From Chryseobacterium endalhagicum (GTDB lineage Bacteria > Bacteroidota > Bacteroidia > Flavobacteriales > Weeksellaceae): 64,000 nt of DNA. The position numbers were made by a program, and so were the translations under genes. This document shows, in pieces, positions 9,154 through 17,010 of the stretch. Each line of letters opens with the position of its first letter. Positions within the stretch are counted from its first letter, which is position 1. Location: the NCBI RefSeq assembly GCF_016745235.1, contig NZ_JAELVM010000004.1, forward strand, positions 62,001 to 126,000, written 5' to 3'. The notes under the pieces are model-generated. The model ran no database searches. It was not told where the DNA came from and saw only the letters and a list, made by a program, of their open reading frames with translations.

Positions 9154-9342
9154 GAAATTAAAAGATTTAAAAATTAAAAAATTAAGAGATTAGAAAGGAC
9201 AAAAGAGAGAAGAGTTAAGAATAAAGAGAAAAGAATAAAGATTTGAAAACAGCACTCAGCTACAACAAAACTTTAAACCTTAAACTTTAAACCTTGAACC
9301 TTAAACTTTGAACTTTAAAATCTCACATCTCAAATCTATAAT
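9154..9342. repeat. Degenerate repeat block between nuoM and nuoN
   Basis: The left half is purine-rich (AATTAAAAGATTTAAAAATT, then AAGAGAGAAGAGTTAAG-like). The right half is a run of AACTTTAAACCTTAAAC-type words (about eight diverged copies of a CTTTAAAC/CCTTAAAC unit), ending in TCTCACATCTCAAATCT before the nuoN ATG. Same strand-asymmetric style as the blocks after nuoG and nuoH. No gene or promoter recognised. Confidence 0.68.
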
Positions 9343-10722
9343 ATGAGTGTTTTAATTATTGTTTTCCTAACGGCAGTTATTGCGTTATTTTCAGGAGTTT
9401 TCGAACAGGGAAAATTCGCGAGGTACATTGGGATTTTAGGATTAATCGTGGCTTTGTATGTAAGCTTCTTACCGGAATGTGCTTTCTTCGAAAAGTACAG
9501 ACACATGTATGAGTATTCATTAAATACCGCATTATTCACCAAAATATCTATTGTAACAACCCTATTGTTATTCTTCCTGGGTGGTTTTGCATTCAGCAAT
9601 CACAGAAGCCACCAGTCGGAATTATACGCCCTGATGCTTTTTGCATTAGTGGGAGGTATTGTACTTTTCGGATTCCAGAATCTGGTAACTCTGTTCCTGG
9701 GAGTAGAAATCCTTTCCATTCCGTTGTACGTGATGGCAGGTGCCAATAAAACTGATTTAAGATCAAACGAAGCTTCAATCAAATATTTCCTGATGGGTGC
9801 TTTCGCAACAGGTTTCTTACTGTTCGGGATTGCATTTATTTACGGAAGTGCAGGAAGCTTTGATTTATATAAAATTCAGGATTTCGGAGTGAAAAACTCT
9901 AAAGATGTCATGTTCATTTTAGGGGTCTTGCTGATCCTTTGTGCGCTGGCGTTCAAAGTGGCTCTTGCTCCTTTCCACATGTGGAGCCCGGATGTATATG
10001 CCGGAGCACCATCCCTGATTACTGCATTTATGGCGAGTGTCGTAAAGATCTCAGGATTCTTTGCTTTATTCAGACTGATGACGATAGGTTTCGCAGGCGT
10101 TACCCACGAATGGATCAATGTATTGGGAGTATTCTTAATCATTACCCTACTTTTGGCGAACGTGATGGGTCTTGCCCAAACCAATGCGAAAAGAATGCTG
10201 GCTTACTCTTCAGTATCCCACGCAGGATACATCGGGCTGGTTTTCTTCGGAATGACAACCCTTTCTACGTATAACCTGGCATTTTATCTGTTTGCTTACT
10301 CGTTATCTACAGTAGGTGTGTTCATGTGTCTGATCTGGGTAGAAAAATTAAAAAGAGAAACTTCTTTCGGAGCTTTCAAAGGATTGGCGAAAACCGAGCC
10401 TCTGTTGGCTACAGCAGCAGCAATCTCGATGCTTTCCATGGCTGGAGTTCCGTTAACAGCAGGTTTCATGGGTAAATTTGCTTTATTCTCCCAAGCGATG
10501 AACGGTGCAGCTTTCCTTGTATTAATTGCTGTTTTAGGTTCTGCCCTTTCTATAGCATTCTATTTAAGACTGATTATTGCGATGTTCTTCTTCAAAGAAT
10601 CTACATTCAAATCTTCAGAAAAAGTAACGCTTACGTACAATATTGTAGCTGTATTCGTTATTGCATCTATTATCCTGCTGGGTGTTTTCCCAGACCTGTT
10701 CGCAAGACAATTCGGATTATAA
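9343..10722 (+). CDS. nuoN: NADH-quinone oxidoreductase subunit N
   Basis: Third antiporter-like subunit, 459 residues. The motifs FLGVEILSIPLYVMAG (membrane Glu), HMWSPDVYAGAPSLITAFMA, NAKRMLAYSSVSHAGYIGL and GVPLTAGFMGKF are those of NuoN. Last gene of the operon; a strong intrinsic terminator begins 21 bases after the stop. Confidence 0.97.
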   Translation: MSVLIIVFLTAVIALFSGVFEQGKFARYIGILGLIVALYVSFLPECAFFEKYRHMYEYSLNTALFTKISIVTTLLLFFLGGFAFSNHRSHQSELYALMLFALVGGIVLFGFQNLVTLFLGVEILSIPLYVMAGANKTDLRSNEASIKYFLMGAFATGFLLFGIAFIYGSAGSFDLYKIQDFGVKNSKDVMFILGVLLILCALAFKVALAPFHMWSPDVYAGAPSLITAFMASVVKISGFFALFRLMTIGFAGVTHEWINVLGVFLIITLLLANVMGLAQTNAKRMLAYSSVSHAGYIGLVFFGMTTLSTYNLAFYLFAYSLSTVGVFMCLIWVEKLKRETSFGAFKGLAKTEPLLATAAAISMLSMAGVPLTAGFMGKFALFSQAMNGAAFLVLIAVLGSALSIAFYLRLIIAMFFFKESTFKSSEKVTLTYNIVAVFVIASIILLGVFPDLFARQFGL

Positions 10723-10742
10723 GATCCCGATATAAAATATAT

Positions 10743-10773
10743 AAAAGCACAACTTTCCGGTTGTGCTTTTTTT
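10743..10773 (+). terminator. Intrinsic terminator of the nuo operon
   Basis: Perfect stem 10743-10753 / 10760-10770 (AAAAGCACAAC pairs with GTTGTGCTTTT), 6-base loop, followed by a T run to 10773. Confidence 0.93.
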
Positions 10774-11124
10774 ATGGAAAGATATCTGGAACAGTTTTTT
10801 TTACAAACATTTAAAAAATGAAACGCTTTTTTAAACACAAATTTCACAAATGAATTCACGGATAACACTAATACGATATGCAAAAAATCTGTGTAATCAG
10901 CGTGATCTGTGAGAAATTTTCCATACAGATTTTCCATTAAAAAAAGTTTGATTTGAGGAAAGCAAAGGAACGGATTTCGTCAGCGATTAGGCGCAAATAA
11001 AACATCAGCTTAATCAAATCAATCAAACATTGATTCAACTTTGCACCCTCAAAATATCCAGCATTAATAAGAAAATTTGCGTCAAAAAAATCTATACAAG
11101 TATCATAAAATCCCCGAAAACCAC
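10774..11124. repeat. Gap with a degenerate inverted repeat downstream of nuoN
   Basis: No credible gene. Between about 10833 and 10920 the words AAACACAAATTTCACAAATG and, on the other side, AATCTGTGTAATCAGCGTG / ATCTGTGAGAAATTT form an imperfect inverted repeat of a type scattered through many Bacteroidota genomes. The rest (10925-11124) is AT-rich with no feature I can name. Confidence 0.5.
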
Positions 11125-11132
11125 TACATTTG
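11125..11132 (+). promoter_or_regulatory. -7 box TACATTTG
   Basis: Exact TAnnTTTG match 16 bases upstream of the ATG at 11149. No convincing -33 element seen. Confidence 0.55.
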
Positions 11133-11148
11133 AATACCATTAATCACC

Positions 11149-11400
11149 ATGAAAAAACTCCTCATCACCGTATTTACAGCTCTGCTCATCGCAGCCGTTG
11201 TATTTTTTGTCACTAAAGACCAAAAAGCTACTGAGAATTACAGAATGTTCGTTCTCCCTTTCGCCCTTATATTCTCTGTCCCTTTAATGAAATTTCTCTT
11301 TCCGGTAACCCGTGAATTAAAGATCGGAACTTCAGAATTTTATCCTAATCTTTATCACAAAACTGCCGAATTTTTCAAAAAGAAAAGAGGGAACAGATAA
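11149..11400 (+). CDS. Small membrane protein of unknown function
   Basis: 83 residues. Two hydrophobic segments (about residues 4-21 and 33-50) and a basic C-terminus ending in KKKRGNR, so probably a two-helix inner-membrane protein; the first segment could alternatively be a signal anchor. No family recognised. The start is supported by a TACATTTG box just upstream and by the absence of any other ORF in the region. It stands alone between nuoN and a large cytosolic gene. Confidence 0.65.
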   Translation: MKKLLITVFTALLIAAVVFFVTKDQKATENYRMFVLPFALIFSVPLMKFLFPVTRELKIGTSEFYPNLYHKTAEFFKKKRGNR

Positions 11401-11503
11401 TGCTTTATCTTTTTTTGAATTTTGTTTGGAAAAAATAAACAAAGTCATTCAGAAAGATCATTTTTACCAATTTGAAGGCGATTAGAAAGTGCCGTTTTTT
11501 TTA

Positions 11504-11511
11504 TAACTTTA
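11504..11511 (+). promoter_or_regulatory. Possible -7 box TAACTTTA
   Basis: TAnnTTTG with the last base changed to A, 16 bases before a TTG start codon at 11528. Confidence 0.35.
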
Positions 11512-11527
11512 CTTTAAATTTCAGCTC

Positions 11528-13828
11528 TTGGCCAATCTTTACAAAAAAGACGCTCCATTTCAGGTTCTTATCTCATTCAAAAAATATTTGGATGTGCTGG
11601 AACATATACGCTACAACGACCGTTTGGAGTACAGGGCCAATTATGCCGAATCTATTATTGAAAGGACGAAGAAATTTCCTGAGCTGAGAGACGGATTCCT
11701 GGATGAAGCTGTTCTCGAAAAACACGAAGACCTCATCAGGCAGATCCTGGCAGACCTCTTCCCTACCGGCCTTACCCACAATGAAATCAAGGCGGCCAGT
11801 ATTCCGCTTTCCAAGACTACATTCAACTATACCGAAAGATTTAAAGGTATCCTTAAAGATGCCGGAAAGGACTTTGAAATAGAACTGAGGAATATCGGGG
11901 ACGATGAATTTTATGTATTCTGCTGCTGTCTCATCCTTCAGGCTTATTTCAAAAGAGATATCAAAAGTACGATGCCTCTTTATTATGATATCCCCAACAG
12001 GCTGGGAATCATGAAGCATTATAAAATTACGGTCAATTCAGATTTTACAGAAGTTTATCCTGGCGAAGATGCAAAAATCCCGTCGGATGATGTGGTGGAC
12101 ATGCTGCTGGAAAACCTGGACGATTTTAAGCTCTGGAAAAAATATTTCCCTTCAAGATCATGGGTTTTAAAAGGATTTACTATTGTTTCCCTGGTAGACT
12201 GTACATCTGAAGTAGCCCTGTCTGACCTTAAATCAAGCATGATCGAGATTGATCCGGAAGATTTGAGCCCGGATGAAAATCTTGTGGAAATTTTCAAATC
12301 CTATTTCGAGGTCCCGGAACTTAATTTCGGGCTGATGCTGTTTGACAAAAAAGATCAGAAACTGGGCAGGCTTCCCATTTACGAAAATCTTTTTACCCAT
12401 CATGTGCTGGATTTCTGGATTAATGCATTTGATGAAGAAACCCGGAAGAATACATTCAGTAATATCAATCATAATTCCAGACCGATTGTAATCTCGAATG
12501 TGAACAATCTGGATAGTGACATTAAAGAACTTCCCTCCTTCAGTATTTTGAGGGATAACAATATCAACAGCTTCATGGTCATTCCTATCATGAAAGATGG
12601 AGAACTTCTGGCAATCATGGAATTTACTTCACCGCAGGCGAACAGTTTCAATGGATTAAAACTCAAAAAAATGGAGTTTTTTACCGATATGATCCTCTTC
12701 TCCCTGAACAGGTTCAATTTTGAGAAAAACTACCAGATAGAAGCCATTATCCAGCGGGAATATACTTCCATCCACGACAGTGTCGTTTGGAAATTCAGGA
12801 ATGAGGCTGAGAAATATTTCAATGCTTCACTCGGGAAAAAAATGTACACGCTGAAGCAGATTTCCTTTAAAAACCTGACGCCGCTGTTCGGGTTCTCGGA
12901 TATCCGTTCTTCTTCCGACAAACGGTTTAATCTGATGCTGGAAGACCTCAACCAGCAGCTGGAAAGCCTTCACGATATTTTTATCATGATCAATTCCGAT
13001 TCGGAAAAGTATCTTCTGGCACTGGACATTTTTGAGAATGAACTGAACAACGAGATCAAAGCGGATACGGAACAGCGCTTCCAGAGATTGCTGAGAGAGG
13101 AAATCCATCCTTTCCTGCAGGCAAAACTGGAACTGAAAACCGACCGTGAGATAAAGAATAAAATCAAAGATTATTTTCTGCAGGTTTTTACCCAGACAGA
13201 TCTTTTTTATGCCAACAGAAAAAGCCTTGATGATTCTATAACATTGGTGAACAGGAAGCTTGCCGATTTATTGGATGAAAGCCAGGTAAAGGCCCAGCAG
13301 ATTTTCCCGCATTATTATGAAAGATTTAAATCTGACGGTGTGGAGCACAATCTCTATATCGGCCATAATATTGCTCCGGATCTTCATTACACCTCAAAAG
13401 AAGTCCACAAATTAAGATACTGGCAGCTGAAAACCATCTGTACCATGGAGCGCGAATTTCAGAGCTTTAAAAGAGATCTTCCGATCCAGCTTGATATCGC
13501 GTCCCTGATCTTTGTTTATAATGAAAAAATAGACATCCGTTTCCGCATGGACGAAAAACGCTTCGATGTAGATGGCGCCTATAATTCATACTACGAGATC
13601 ATAAAAAAACGTCTGGACAAAGCCCATGTAAAAGATTCTTCAGAAAGAATAACCTGTCCGGGAAAGATTACCATCGTATATTTCGGGATGGAAAACCAGA
13701 AAGAATATCTGGAATACATCAGTAAACTTCAGAAAAAAGGAATTCTCCAGAATGACGTGGAATTTTTGAAAGTTGAGGATCTTCAGGGAATTACGGGATT
13801 GCTGGCATTGAGGATTTCGTTGGTGTAA
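11528..13828 (+). CDS. Large GAF-like cytosolic protein of unknown function
   Basis: 766 residues, soluble and charged. The middle (about residues 260-400) has the pattern of a GAF-type ligand-binding domain (SFSILRDNNINSFMVIPI, then KDGELLAIMEFTSP and KMEFFTDMILFSLNRF); the second half is largely helical, consistent with coiled-coil segments. No catalytic motif found. The start is a TTG giving MANLYKKDAPFQVL; there is no ATG near the 5' end and an in-frame stop lies at 11504-11506. I believe this is a conserved hypothetical of Flavobacteriia, but its function is not known to me. Transcribed alone. Confidence 0.8.
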   Translation: MANLYKKDAPFQVLISFKKYLDVLEHIRYNDRLEYRANYAESIIERTKKFPELRDGFLDEAVLEKHEDLIRQILADLFPTGLTHNEIKAASIPLSKTTFNYTERFKGILKDAGKDFEIELRNIGDDEFYVFCCCLILQAYFKRDIKSTMPLYYDIPNRLGIMKHYKITVNSDFTEVYPGEDAKIPSDDVVDMLLENLDDFKLWKKYFPSRSWVLKGFTIVSLVDCTSEVALSDLKSSMIEIDPEDLSPDENLVEIFKSYFEVPELNFGLMLFDKKDQKLGRLPIYENLFTHHVLDFWINAFDEETRKNTFSNINHNSRPIVISNVNNLDSDIKELPSFSILRDNNINSFMVIPIMKDGELLAIMEFTSPQANSFNGLKLKKMEFFTDMILFSLNRFNFEKNYQIEAIIQREYTSIHDSVVWKFRNEAEKYFNASLGKKMYTLKQISFKNLTPLFGFSDIRSSSDKRFNLMLEDLNQQLESLHDIFIMINSDSEKYLLALDIFENELNNEIKADTEQRFQRLLREEIHPFLQAKLELKTDREIKNKIKDYFLQVFTQTDLFYANRKSLDDSITLVNRKLADLLDESQVKAQQIFPHYYERFKSDGVEHNLYIGHNIAPDLHYTSKEVHKLRYWQLKTICTMEREFQSFKRDLPIQLDIASLIFVYNEKIDIRFRMDEKRFDVDGAYNSYYEIIKKRLDKAHVKDSSERITCPGKITIVYFGMENQKEYLEYISKLQKKGILQNDVEFLKVEDLQGITGLLALRISLV

Positions 13829-13934
13829 ACCTAGCCGTAACATTTTATTCTTCTGTCAGTTTCATCATTTTAAATCATATCATTTTACTGGTTATTTTAA
13901 TCAAAATCATACATCCTGAGAAGAAAGTATTATC

Positions 13935-13942
13935 TATCTTTG
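13935..13942 (+). promoter_or_regulatory. -7 box TATCTTTG
   Basis: Exact TAnnTTTG. It overlaps an in-frame TTG at 13940, so translation cannot start there; the ATG at 13991 is the better start of the following gene. Confidence 0.6.
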
Positions 13943-13990
13943 AAAGTGAAATATAAACCTGATATTCATTCTCAAACCATTTATCTTTCT

Positions 13991-14791
13991 ATGGATCTTT
14001 ATTCATTTTTCGCTGAATATTCCCTTCTTTTTCTGATTTCTTTATCTTTAATTGCTTTTGTTTCCGGCTTTATTGATGCTGTGGTTGGCGGCGGCGGACT
14101 GATCCAGATTCCGGCACTTCTTATTGCTTTTCCCAATCTGCAGGTGGCTACTATTTTCGGAACCAATAAAATAGCGGCGTTGTCTGGAACTACGGTTGCT
14201 GCCAGCCAGTATACAAGGAAAGTACGTTTTAATTATTCTTTGCTGCTTGTGGTTTCCATCTTTGCTTTCATCGCTTCTTTACTGGGCGCTCAGGTGGTCA
14301 GCATTATCCGGACGGAAATCTTAAAACCTGTGATCCTGGTGATTCTGATCGTCATGATGATTTACATCTATAAAAAAAAGCAGTTCGGAACTGTTCAGAC
14401 CAAAAACTTAACACCATTAAGACAAATGATTTTAGGATCTCTTATTGGCTCAGTAGTGGGTTTCTATGACGGAATATTCGGTCCCGGAACCGGAAGTTTT
14501 TTCATCCTGGGCTTTGTTTTTTTGCTGGGTTTCGAATTTGTAATGGCTTCAGCATATGCCAAGGTAATCAACTGTCTGACCAATATATCCGCACTTACCG
14601 TTTTCATCAGACAGGGACACTATATATTGGGGATTGGATTGATGATGGCTTTCTTTAACGTAGCAGGAAGCTTCATCGGCAGCCGTATGGCATTGAAAAA
14701 AGGGAATGGTTTTGTCCGAAAAATATTTCTTGTGGTGGTTTCCCTGATGATCGCCCGTTATGGCTATGATGTTTTTACGGAATATTTCTAA
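13991..14791 (+). CDS. TauE/SafE-family sulfite exporter-like membrane protein
   Basis: 266 residues from the ATG at 13991. About eight hydrophobic segments in two halves. Each half has a family signature: FVSGFIDAVVGGGGLIQIPAL near the N-terminus and GFYDGIFGPGTGSFFILGF in the middle, the paired Gly-rich helices of TauE/SafE (formerly DUF81) transporters. Family members export sulfite or other small organosulfur anions, but the substrate here cannot be told. The longer frame from 13940 would start inside a promoter box, so I prefer the internal ATG. Confidence 0.9.
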   Translation: MDLYSFFAEYSLLFLISLSLIAFVSGFIDAVVGGGGLIQIPALLIAFPNLQVATIFGTNKIAALSGTTVAASQYTRKVRFNYSLLLVVSIFAFIASLLGAQVVSIIRTEILKPVILVILIVMMIYIYKKKQFGTVQTKNLTPLRQMILGSLIGSVVGFYDGIFGPGTGSFFILGFVFLLGFEFVMASAYAKVINCLTNISALTVFIRQGHYILGIGLMMAFFNVAGSFIGSRMALKKGNGFVRKIFLVVVSLMIARYGYDVFTEYF

Positions 14792-14859
14792 AATTTCATT
14801 AAATCAGTTGTCTTCAAAAAGTACATTCCTATCATATCTTCCAGCTTCCCTCCAAAAGA

Positions 14860-15783
14860 CTAATCTATAAAGTAAGAATCCGGCTTTTTAAGCTCTCCCT
14901 GAGGTATTCCGGCCTGCTCGAAGATAGAGTATTCAATGGTTCTGCACATGCTGTTCAGTGCCAGATCATTTTCCTCTTCCCCAAACGGTTCTCCGATCTC
15001 CTGAATAATAGCGTCCAGTGCAATAAATGTATAACTGATCAAAAGAACGATCAGAGGCATCATCCATCCCAATGAATCCACCAGCCCGAAAGGCAGCCAG
15101 AAGCAGTACAGATACACCGTACGATGCAGCAGAACGCTATATGCAAAAGGTAATGGTGTGTTGTAAATTCTCTCACATCCTCCTGAAATATTGGAAAACT
15201 GATTAAGCTGATGATCCAAAGCAGTCATAACGATCGTATCAATATTACCCTTCCGCTGCTGCTCATTCAGCCAGTCTGCAATAAAACCAAGAATAATACT
15301 GGGAATAAACTTTTTATCCTTCACCTGTTCCAGATGCTCCGGAGACAGCAGCCCCGCTAAATGTTCAGTTCCGGGTTTATCTCTCAGCTGGTTATTCAGG
15401 GCCCAGCAGAATGCCGATACCATCTTAATGATTTTTTCTTTTTCTTCTTTGGCCGTTGGCGACGGATCATTCACCAGCGATAAAATCTGTCTGGTAAAAG
15501 ATCTGGTTTCAATGACGAGTGAGCCCCAAAGCTTCCGGCCTTCCCAAAAACGGTCGTAGCTCGCGGAATTACAGAATCCCATGAAAATAGCCAAGGCAAG
15601 CCCAATGAGCGTAAAAATGGTAGGGTTAAGATGGACTTTATAATCGAAAATCTTTCCTTTAAAAAAGTAAATTGACAGAGAAAACACCAGAATAACCGCC
15701 AGCTGCACCACTATTTTCTTCAGCACGGAACCTCTCCATATAAACAACATTTTCAGCCAATGGGTACGCTGTCGGACAATCAT
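14860..15783 (-). CDS. Bestrophin-like (UPF0187) chloride channel family protein
   Basis: 307 residues. The N-terminal half has hydrophobic helices around RGSVLKKIVVQLAVILVFS and PTIFTLIGLALAIFMGFCNS, directly followed by the family hallmark ASYDRFWEGRKLWGSLV; the C-terminal third has PFGLVDSLGWMMPLIVLLI and GEPFGEEENDLAL, also typical. Bacterial members form pentameric anion or cation channels in the inner membrane. The gene upstream on the same strand (HD/Pycsar-like fusion) ends 19 bases before its start, so the two are probably one transcript. Confidence 0.9.
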   Translation of the reverse strand: MIVRQRTHWLKMLFIWRGSVLKKIVVQLAVILVFSLSIYFFKGKIFDYKVHLNPTIFTLIGLALAIFMGFCNSASYDRFWEGRKLWGSLVIETRSFTRQILSLVNDPSPTAKEEKEKIIKMVSAFCWALNNQLRDKPGTEHLAGLLSPEHLEQVKDKKFIPSIILGFIADWLNEQQRKGNIDTIVMTALDHQLNQFSNISGGCERIYNTPLPFAYSVLLHRTVYLYCFWLPFGLVDSLGWMMPLIVLLISYTFIALDAIIQEIGEPFGEEENDLALNSMCRTIEYSIFEQAGIPQGELKKPDSYFID

Positions 15784-15802
15784 CTGTATCTATTTTTTAA
15801 AA

Positions 15803-16984
15803 TTAAAGCGAAAGAAAAGCATATCCGAAAGAAAGCACGGAAATAATAATTCCGGCCATAAATATCTTATACGTTACCGATAAAAGCTTGTACTTTCTGT
15901 CCAGAACTTTTCCTAGGAAATAAAGATCTTTCACCATAGAATCATAAATATAATCCCGGTCCTTGATCAAGTCTTTCATGGCATCATGATAATCATTAAA
16001 GATCATCTGGTGAAAATTCCCGAAAAACAGAAGGTTCACCTTTCGGTCTGCAATATCCTGAGCCGTGAAGTGGGTTTTGGTCACATTCGGTTTGGTGGAT
16101 AAAATCGCAAATATGATGGTCAGAACACTTGAAAGCAGCAATACAAAACTCGGAATGATCAGGTGTGCATTTTTAGGCGTATCCAGCTTTGGAACCAGTA
16201 CGGAAAGGCATACCGAAATAATAATTGCATTTACAGAAAGCAGAATATTCGCTTTGCTGTCCGCAATATCGCTCAACCGGGTATGATTGTTCAGCGTTAC
16301 TCTGAATAAAGTATCTACACTCCGGTCAGATTTAGGATCTTTAGGCTCCTTTTTAGTCTCTGAGCTTTCTTTTTTGTCCTTTTTCTTTTCCTCGTCTTTG
16401 TCCAATTTTTTTTCTATTTTTCTGATATTTTCGTTTTTCAGAGGCTCCCAGTTTTCCTTTGCATAATCCGTGTAATAATGATGTCTGTTTTTCAGCATAT
16501 CCAGATTTCCGGCATTCCATTCTTCATTGGAAAAGCATCGTACATTGGTAAGTTCCCATTCTTTTCTCAGCGCATCCGAAATATCATTATAATCGTGGCT
16601 GGCAAAATGACTGCAGTCTGCATCCTTTACAATCTTTTCCAGAAGGTTCTGCGGTTCGTAGGTAATTTTTGTAGCAAGGATCAGTTTGGAAACGTCCTCA
16701 ATATAAGTTTCAGGAAAGTTTTCCTGCTTCAGAAAAGCAGTAAGGATGGCCACGCCTTCTTCTTCATGATTCTGGGCACATTCTATATATCCTGTATCAT
16801 GGAACCACAGCGCCAGCAACACTTTCTCCTGATCTTCCTTGGAAACAGGCGTATTTCTGATGATCTCCTCGGCCTTATTGACCGTGTAAGTCGTATGAAT
16901 AAAATTATGATAAAAATATACAGAAGATAACTTATCTTTGAATAAGTTTTCGACATAATCTTTAGCTTTGTGTAAAATGCCCAT
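15803..16984 (-). CDS. HD phosphohydrolase fused to a Pycsar effector-like (DUF5706) membrane domain
   Basis: 393 residues. Residues about 20-160 form an HD domain: His26/His30, the His62-Asp63 pair in LALWFHDTGY, and Asp121/Asp123 in VKDADCSHF. A highly charged Lys/Glu linker follows (about 190-225). The C-terminal half carries hydrophobic segments (about 245-267, 275-298 and 372-393) with the pattern RLSDIADSKANILLSVNAII that I recognise as the DUF5706 / PycTM type found in Pycsar cyclic-nucleotide effectors. Probable inner-membrane nucleotide-responsive phosphohydrolase. No cyclase lies next to it; the downstream neighbour is a bestrophin-like channel. Divergent from the gene at 17011 with only 26 bases between starts. 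Confidence 0.85.
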   Translation of the reverse strand: MGILHKAKDYVENLFKDKLSSVYFYHNFIHTTYTVNKAEEIIRNTPVSKEDQEKVLLALWFHDTGYIECAQNHEEEGVAILTAFLKQENFPETYIEDVSKLILATKITYEPQNLLEKIVKDADCSHFASHDYNDISDALRKEWELTNVRCFSNEEWNAGNLDMLKNRHHYYTDYAKENWEPLKNENIRKIEKKLDKDEEKKKDKKESSETKKEPKDPKSDRSVDTLFRVTLNNHTRLSDIADSKANILLSVNAIIISVCLSVLVPKLDTPKNAHLIIPSFVLLLSSVLTIIFAILSTKPNVTKTHFTAQDIADRKVNLLFFGNFHQMIFNDYHDAMKDLIKDRDYIYDSMVKDLYFLGKVLDRKYKLLSVTYKIFMAGIIISVLSFGYAFLSL

Positions 16985-17010
16985 TCCTGAATTTTTGTTA
17001 ATGTAAATTT

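Noticed and set aside
9240..9342. CRISPR-like array of CTTTAAACC units
   Set aside because: Units are about 8 bases, contiguous and degenerate, with no spacers of constant length and no cas genes.
10560..10937. 125-residue minus-strand ORF after nuoN
   Set aside because: Runs through the nuoN 3' end, its terminator hairpin and a dispersed repeat; no coding signature.
10937..11140. 67-residue minus-strand ORF
   Set aside because: Low-complexity, overlaps the promoter box of the plus-strand gene at 11149, no recognisable feature.
15803..16984. A complete Pycsar anti-phage system
   Set aside because: Only the effector-like membrane domain is present; no cyclase gene lies within the neighbouring genes, and the HD fusion differs from the standard effector.
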